From JAKACA01 sp052143575 (GTDB lineage: Bacteria > Actinomycetota > Acidimicrobiia > Acidimicrobiales > Bog-793): 64,000 bases of DNA. The notes under the pieces are model-generated. The model did not search any database, had not been told where the DNA came from, and was given only the letters and a program-made list of their open reading frames with translations. This document shows, piece by piece, positions 59,757-64,000 of the stretch; position 1 is the stretch's first letter; each line of letters begins with the position of its first letter. The position numbers and the translations under genes are program-made. The stretch lies in assembly GCA_052143575.1 (NCBI GenBank), contig JBKQSP010000043.1, forward strand, positions 1 to 64,000. Reading direction: 5' to 3'.

Positions 59757-60242
59757 TCAGGGCTGAAGGATCATCACGAGCACCGCTGCCAGGAAGCACA
59801 CCGAGATGGCGCCGGCGGCTCGTTCCATGCGCCGGCACGCCAGGCGGAACTGCCGGAGAAGCGCCTCCGTCGCCTCGGGCGAGGCTCCCTGCAAAGCGGC
59901 GAAGGTCTCCTGCGCAGCTTGCTCTGCCGGCCAGCAGAGCGCCGTCGCGACGGCGGTGGCGATCGTCCAGAGGCAGAGGCCGATCCAGGGCCATGGTGCG
60001 TGCAGGTCACCGCTGTCCCCCCCGAGCAGGAGGGCGAGGCCGAGAACGGGGACGAGGAAGATGACGCGGGCGGGCCAGTCCCGACCCGCCCTGAAGAAGC
60101 GCCGCACCCCCTCGTCGCTCACCGGATCCGCCGAGCCGCCGGCGCTTGCTGCCGCCACGCCGGCGACAGCGAGCGCCCCGAAGCCGACCACAGCCGCCAC
60201 CACGTGGGCGACGAGGAGGACGTCGTAGAGGGGCGTGCTCAC
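59757..60242 (-). CDS. Four-helix integral membrane protein (DUF2269-like)
   Basis: A 161-residue membrane protein. I start it at GTG 60240-60242; the upstream frame is non-hydrophobic and Arg-rich. Four hydrophobic helices are visible: YDVLLVAHVVAAVVGFGALA, WPARVIFLVPVLGLALLLGG, WIGLCLWTIATAVATALCWP and AISVCFLAAVLVMILQP. A His in helix 1 (VAHVVAA) is typical of DUF2269/CopD-like membrane proteins, some of which bind haem or copper; this match is by eye only. It lies 50 bases upstream of hydrolase copy 2 and is divergent from galT. Confidence 0.7.
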   Translation of the reverse strand: MSTPLYDVLLVAHVVAAVVGFGALAVAGVAAASAGGSADPVSDEGVRRFFRAGRDWPARVIFLVPVLGLALLLGGDSGDLHAPWPWIGLCLWTIATAVATALCWPAEQAAQETFAALQGASPEATEALLRQFRLACRRMERAAGAISVCFLAAVLVMILQP

Positions 60243-60361
60243 GAGGCGGAGTTTTGCAGGTGGAATTCCGTCCGATGATGCGCGCCGGCGGTAGAGTGCG
60301 ACGGTAGCCTTACCGATGTGATCTGCGCTGGCACGGGGCAAGAGGGGGGACGCACGCGAGG

Positions 60362-61372
60362 GTGAACCAACTTCGCCTCGATCCACTCTCGAGCCGATGG
60401 ATCACGGTATCGACTGATCGCGCTCAGCGCCCGGGCCTCTTCCTCCCGAGACAGCCGACGCCGGATGCCGACGACGTCGCGAGTTGCCCGTTCTGCCCAG
60501 GCAACGAGGGTGACACGCTGCCGGCACTCGAGGTCTACGGGCCGAGCGGCAGTTGGATGGTGCGGGTCGTCCCGAACCGCTACCCCGCCTTCCAGGGCGA
60601 CGCCCCCTTCGTCGTCGAGAACCGCGGCCCGGTCTTCACCGAGGCGCCGGCCAGTGGGATCCACGAGGTGCTCGTGCTCTCGCCCGAGCACGAACGCAGC
60701 TTCGCCTCGCTGCCCGATGACCAGCTCTCGCTCGTGATGGCCGCCATACGGGACCGCGTCGAGGAGCACCAGAGCACTCCCGGCCTGCGCTACAGCCAGG
60801 TCATCGTGAACCACGGCCGCCAAGCGGGCGCCTCCATCGCCCACCCTCACGGCCAGCTGCTCGGCATCCCGTTCGTGCCGCGGGAGCTGACCGACGAGCA
60901 AGCCGGGTTTGCCCGCTTCGCCGGCGGTTGCCTGCTGTGTGCCGCGGCCGCATCGGAGGAGCGCGTCGGCTATCGCGTCCTCGAGGCCTCAGAGGAGTTC
61001 GTGACCTTCGCCCCCTTCTGGAGCGGGACGCCCTACGAGCTCCTCGTCGTGCCCCGAGAGCACGGCGGTCATTTGCACCGGGCACCCACGAGCCGGCTCG
61101 TGGCGATCGGCAAGGCCGTGCGCACGGCGCTGCAAGCCCTCACGGAGCATCTCGGCGACATCGCCTACAACGTCGTGTTCCACTCCGCTCCCTACCGGGC
61201 GACCGGCATGTACCACTGGCACATCCACGTGCTGCCGAACTTGACGACGAGGGCCGGTTTCGAGCTCGGGACGGGCGTGCTCATCAACGTCGTCTCACCC
61301 GAGCGTGCTGCCGAGGATCTGCGGGACGCCCTCGAGAAGATCGCCATGCGGGAGAGCACGGCCGTCTCCTGA
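60362..61372 (+). CDS. galT: Galactose-1-phosphate uridylyltransferase
   Basis: A 336-residue HIT-superfamily enzyme that transfers UMP between UDP-glucose and galactose-1-phosphate (Leloir pathway). Start is GTG 60362. Features are SCPFCPGNEGDTLPALEVYG (zinc-site cysteines and the family signature), VRVVPNRYPAFQG, IHEVLVLSPEHERSFASL, the active-site HPHGQ in GRQAGASIAHPHGQLLG, CLLCAAAASE and YHWHIHVLPN. The length is that of bacterial GalT. No galK or galE is adjacent. The 119 bases upstream hold a CGGTA-GCCT-TACCG inverted repeat (60302-60315) of unknown meaning. Confidence 0.93.
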   Translation: MNQLRLDPLSSRWITVSTDRAQRPGLFLPRQPTPDADDVASCPFCPGNEGDTLPALEVYGPSGSWMVRVVPNRYPAFQGDAPFVVENRGPVFTEAPASGIHEVLVLSPEHERSFASLPDDQLSLVMAAIRDRVEEHQSTPGLRYSQVIVNHGRQAGASIAHPHGQLLGIPFVPRELTDEQAGFARFAGGCLLCAAAASEERVGYRVLEASEEFVTFAPFWSGTPYELLVVPREHGGHLHRAPTSRLVAIGKAVRTALQALTEHLGDIAYNVVFHSAPYRATGMYHWHIHVLPNLTTRAGFELGTGVLINVVSPERAAEDLRDALEKIAMRESTAVS

Positions 61373-61448
61373 CCGGCTGTCTCCTGACCGGTCGGGGCCG
61401 GCCGCCGTGGCCGGCGTCCCGATCATCTCGACGAGAAAGTGAGAAACG

Positions 61449-62021
61449 GTGCCTGACCCGTCCGCCGACCCGTTGCCTGCGCCGAGGATCGCCCCCGTCC
61501 CGCCGGAGGAGCGGGTGGGCGCCGTGCGCGAGCTGCTCGACCAAGCCCGCGTCGGGGCCAGCTCCGATGCCAACATCTTCGCCACCCTCGTGCGGGCGCC
61601 TGGCCTCTTCCGCCGCTGGCTGCCCTTCGGCGGCAAGCTGTTGAGCGGTCGGATCCCGGCCCGCGACCGCGAGCTCATGATCCTGCGCACCGCTTGGAAC
61701 TGCGGCGCTCCCTACGAGTGGGCACAGCACGCTCGCATCGCACTCGGCTGCGGGCTGTCGCCCGAGGAGATCGGCCGCATCGTGGGCGACCCCGATGCCG
61801 CGGGCTGGGCCCCCTTTGACGCCACGCTGCTGCGAGCGGCCGACGAGCTACACCGGAGCTTCCGCCTCTCGGACGGCACGTGGGCCGAGTTGTCCGCCGT
61901 CTACACCACCGAGCAGCTCATCGAGCTTCCGATGCTCGTCGGCCACTATCACCTCGTCGCCATGACGCTCAACAGCCTCGGCGTGCAGTTGGACGAGGGC
62001 CTCACGGGCTTTCCTGCGTGA
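61449..62021 (+). CDS. Carboxymuconolactone decarboxylase/AhpD-family protein
   Basis: A 190-residue all-helical protein starting at GTG 61449. The core ELMILRTAWNCGAPYEWAQH and ARIALGCGLSPEEIGRIVGD is the CMD signature found in gamma-carboxymuconolactone decarboxylases and AhpD-like peroxidase helpers. Only a single Cys is in the motif, not the CxxC of true AhpD, which argues against a thiol peroxidase. Its stop overlaps the following SDR start in a GTGA junction, so the pair is an operon and may act on one substrate. Confidence 0.87.
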   Translation: MPDPSADPLPAPRIAPVPPEERVGAVRELLDQARVGASSDANIFATLVRAPGLFRRWLPFGGKLLSGRIPARDRELMILRTAWNCGAPYEWAQHARIALGCGLSPEEIGRIVGDPDAAGWAPFDATLLRAADELHRSFRLSDGTWAELSAVYTTEQLIELPMLVGHYHLVAMTLNSLGVQLDEGLTGFPA

Positions 62022-62833
62022 GCGAGCGGGGGGCGCCACAGGCGGGGGCATCGAGCGGGCGGCTGCTGCTGCCAGGTCGGAGGATCGTCGTCGTAGGGGC
62101 GGGCACGCAACCGAGCGCCGAGGCGGACGCTCCCGTCGGCAACGGCCGGGCCATCTGCCTGCTGGCCGCCCGCGAGGGTGCCGCCGTGGCATGTTGGGAC
62201 CGTGACGAGGATGCAGCCCGCGCCACCGCAGCCATGGTCGAGCAAGAAGGCAGCCCAGCGGTCGTCGTGGTCGCCGACGCCAGCGACCCGGATGAATCGC
62301 CGGCGGCGATGTCGGAAGCGGCCGATGGCCTTGGGGGCCTCGACGGCCTCGTCCTCAACGTCGGCATCGGGCGAGGGCGTGGTCTCTCCGGCACGAGCGC
62401 CGAGGACTGGGACGCCACGTTCGCCGTCAACGTGCGGGCGCATTTCCTCGCCTGCAAGGCGGCCGTGCCGCTCATGGTTCCGGATTCCGCCATCGTGTTC
62501 GTCTCGTCGGTCGCCGGCTTGAAGCCGGGCAGCCGCATCCCGTCCTACGACGCCTCCAAGGCGGCCCTTGCCGGCTTGTGCCGCCACGTCGCCTCCGAAG
62601 GCGCCCGCCGTGGCATCCGGGCCAACGTCGTGGCGCCCGGGCTCATCGACACGCCGCTCGGGCGTCTGGCATCGGTCGGACGGCCGTCACGTGATCGCAC
62701 GCCGGTCCCCCTCGGGCGCATGGGATCGGCCTTCGAGGTGGCCGATGCCGTCGTCTGGCTCTTGTCGGACCGCTCCAGCTACGTGACGGGTCAGGTGCTG
62801 GCCGTCGACGGTGGCTTGAGCGTCCTGCTGTAG
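62018..62833 (+). CDS. SDR-family oxidoreductase with atypical cofactor loop
   Basis: A 271-residue short-chain dehydrogenase starting at GTG 62018, overlapping the upstream stop by 4 bases. The fold is clear: LVLNVGIGRGRGLSGTS replaces the usual NNAG strand, then SSVAGLKPGSRIPSYDASKA (Ser, Tyr-x3-Lys), VVAPGLIDTPLGR and YVTGQVLAVDGGLSVL. The N-terminal Gly-rich loop is unusual: VVVGAGTQPSAEADAPVGNG carries about ten extra residues compared with T-G-x3-G-I-G. The pair with the CMD protein suggests a small catabolic or detoxification unit; the substrate is unknown. Confidence 0.87.
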   Translation: MSERGAPQAGASSGRLLLPGRRIVVVGAGTQPSAEADAPVGNGRAICLLAAREGAAVACWDRDEDAARATAAMVEQEGSPAVVVVADASDPDESPAAMSEAADGLGGLDGLVLNVGIGRGRGLSGTSAEDWDATFAVNVRAHFLACKAAVPLMVPDSAIVFVSSVAGLKPGSRIPSYDASKAALAGLCRHVASEGARRGIRANVVAPGLIDTPLGRLASVGRPSRDRTPVPLGRMGSAFEVADAVVWLLSDRSSYVTGQVLAVDGGLSVLL

Positions 62834-62848
62834 CGCCGGGCCTGCCTG

Positions 62849-64000
62849 TCAGGGCGGCGGCGCCGCCCGTGCCGCCAGCAGCTCCGCCACGGCCACCTCG
62901 ACCTCCCGCCTGGACCCCGGCACCAAGGTCTCGATGCCTGAGGTCGCCAGGTATCCGGACAGAAAGGCCGCCACGTTGTGGTCCTGCCAACCCTTTGCCA
63001 AGAGGCGAGCGTGGGCTCGCGTGCTGCGGGTCTGCCACGCCACGGCCTCGTCGGCGGCGATCTGGAGCGAGCAGCACAAGTCGGCGACGTCCTCCAGCGG
63101 AGAGGCGAAACGTCCCTCCCCCTGGCTGGCGGCACCGGCAGCCGCCCCCATGAGCGGGTCGTCACCGAAGCCTGCAACCAGCCAGCCCCCGTCGGTCCGC
63201 ATGACGCGGCGCAGGTGGTAGTCACCGTGCAGGCGCACCGCACCTGCTACGACGGCCGACGGAGGGCCGGAGTCCTTGCGCACCTCCGTTCCGAAGGCTG
63301 CAGCGAGGGCGAGGTGCATGCGGGCCGTCGTTTCACCGAGCCGGCGCATCTCCGGGCCGAGGTCACCGCCGGCGATGCCGACGTCGGCAAAGGTGGCGCC
63401 GTTCTCGGAGGAGTCGGCACGGGCGAGCAGGTCCCGCAAGGACGTGTGGGCGAGGGCCAGCCCTTCGACGGCGCCGGGGACGAACTCCCGTACGAGGGCG
63501 AGGTCACGGCCGTTGCGATGCCAGTGACCGACCGGCGCCAGCATGTGGTTGAAGCCGGCGGCATCGAGCCGTCGCACCATCTCCACCTCGGGGCGGGGAC
63601 GTGGCTCGATCACCCGGTAGCACTTCATGAAGAGGCGGTCGTCGTAGACGAGGGACGAATGGCTCACGAGCGATTGCACGACGCGTCCTCGCCGGGCGTG
63701 CTCGGCCCCGGCCGTGACGGCCTCGAGCAGATCCACGACGAGCTCGGAATCGGCGAGGGCGGCGTAGACGAGCACGTCGCCCGAGCTGTCGCGGCTCGGC
63801 CCGAGCACGGCGTCGGACTGGGCACCGAGGACACCGGGGGCGACGGCGACGGCACGCCATCCCAGCACGAGATGGAACGTGCAGTCCCGGCAGGCCACGA
63901 TGACGCTCGCCATGCCGGGGTGCTCGGTGCGAAGCACCTCCACGTCGATCACCTCGGCCGGCAGGTTCGACTCGCCGAAGGATCCGAGGGCCGTCTGTGC
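62849..64000 (-). CDS. Maltokinase-like protein lacking the DFEGEP aspartate, 5' end beyond window
   Basis: The gene is open to the right edge, so the N-terminus is missing; the visible part is 383 residues. It resembles the actinobacterial maltokinase (Mak/Pep2) that phosphorylates maltose for GlgE glucan synthesis: SHSSLVYDDRLFMKCYRVIE (ATP-site Lys), LALVREFVPGAVEG, GETTARMHLALAAAFG, catalytic RLHGDYHLRRVM, then SPLEDVADLCCSL. The metal-binding motif normally written DFEGEP reads GFGDDP here (codon GGC instead of GAC-type), so the key Asp is absent. It may be a degenerate kinase or have shifted function. It is convergent with the SDR gene, 15 bases apart. Confidence 0.75.
   Translation of the reverse strand, partial: AQTALGSFGESNLPAEVIDVEVLRTEHPGMASVIVACRDCTFHLVLGWRAVAVAPGVLGAQSDAVLGPSRDSSGDVLVYAALADSELVVDLLEAVTAGAEHARRGRVVQSLVSHSSLVYDDRLFMKCYRVIEPRPRPEVEMVRRLDAAGFNHMLAPVGHWHRNGRDLALVREFVPGAVEGLALAHTSLRDLLARADSSENGATFADVGIAGGDLGPEMRRLGETTARMHLALAAAFGTEVRKDSGPPSAVVAGAVRLHGDYHLRRVMRTDGGWLVAGFGDDPLMGAAAGAASQGEGRFASPLEDVADLCCSLQIAADEAVAWQTRSTRAHARLLAKGWQDHNVAAFLSGYLATSGIETLVPGSRREVEVAVAELLAARAAPPP

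Noticed and set aside
60302..60315. CGGTA-GCCT-TACCG inverted repeat upstream of galT as an operator
   Set aside because: Only 5-bp arms and a single occurrence; too little to call a site.

Overview
The window is a GC-rich, densely coded chromosomal segment from a high-GC actinobacterium. GTG starts are frequent, many genes overlap by 1-20 bases, and there are F420/LLM- and PPOX-type enzymes, a PASTA-domain Ser/Thr kinase, an AfsR/BTAD-type regulator and a mycobacterial-type SerC. An acid-type S53 (sedolisin/kumamolisin) protease suggests an acid-tolerant lineage such as Acidimicrobiia, but that placement is inference. I count about 54 protein genes (two cut by the window edges) plus three short leader-peptide ORFs. 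I see no rRNA, tRNA, CRISPR array, insertion sequence or prophage.

Layout. 1-6.9 kb: a repeat-rich protein, an ACT/GAF protein, small enzymes, a PP2C phosphatase, a secreted propeller-like protein and an acyl-CoA dehydrogenase. 6.9-16.6 kb: the first branched-chain amino acid block. leuB-ilvE-cimA (minus) faces greA-leuC-leuD (plus), followed by leuA with a downstream lipoprotein gene (minus). 16.6-20.9 kb: a sugar-type ABC importer operon. 21-24 kb: flavin reductase, acyl-CoA dehydrogenase and a GT87-like glycosyltransferase. 23.9-29.6 kb: serA, an aminotransferase, serC and guaA. 29.7-35.1 kb: the second branched-chain block, ilvD and ilvB-ilvN-ilvC. 35.2-40.1 kb: an LLM oxidoreductase, gatB/A/C and a hydrolase. 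40.2-47.3 kb: an SCP2 protein, the AfsR-like regulator and the divergent S53 protease. 47.4-60.2 kb: SDR, PASTA kinase, membrane BNR protein, ligA, mnmA, aldo-keto reductase, and a cysteine desulfurase flanked by two paralogous lipoprotein hydrolases. 60.4-64 kb: galT, a CMD-family protein, an SDR and a maltokinase-like gene running off the end.

How the genes work together. The window encodes every committed enzyme for leucine, isoleucine and valine from pyruvate. Isoleucine goes through citramalate (CimA, then LeuCD and LeuB), so no threonine deaminase is needed. Serine (SerA, SerC), GMP synthesis, amidotransferase-dependent aminoacyl-tRNA formation and tRNA thiolation genes lie between.

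The most interesting signal is a set of three transcription-attenuation leaders, upstream of leuB-ilvE-cimA, leuA and ilvBNC. Each has a TTGNNN-17-CANACT promoter placed so close to the leader start that the transcript is nearly or fully leaderless. Each then has a tiny leader peptide, a hairpin starting at or within about 2 bases of the leader stop codon, and an intrinsic terminator. The peptides differ: MTRTWILLLT (Leu) before leuA, MSTTPGALVLIL (Leu/Val/Ile) before ilvBNC, and MNRACISIDFGIVIPT (Ile/Val, no Leu) before leuB-ilvE-cimA. This implies the leuB operon is sensed through isoleucine/valine supply rather than leucine, in keeping with its citramalate synthase.
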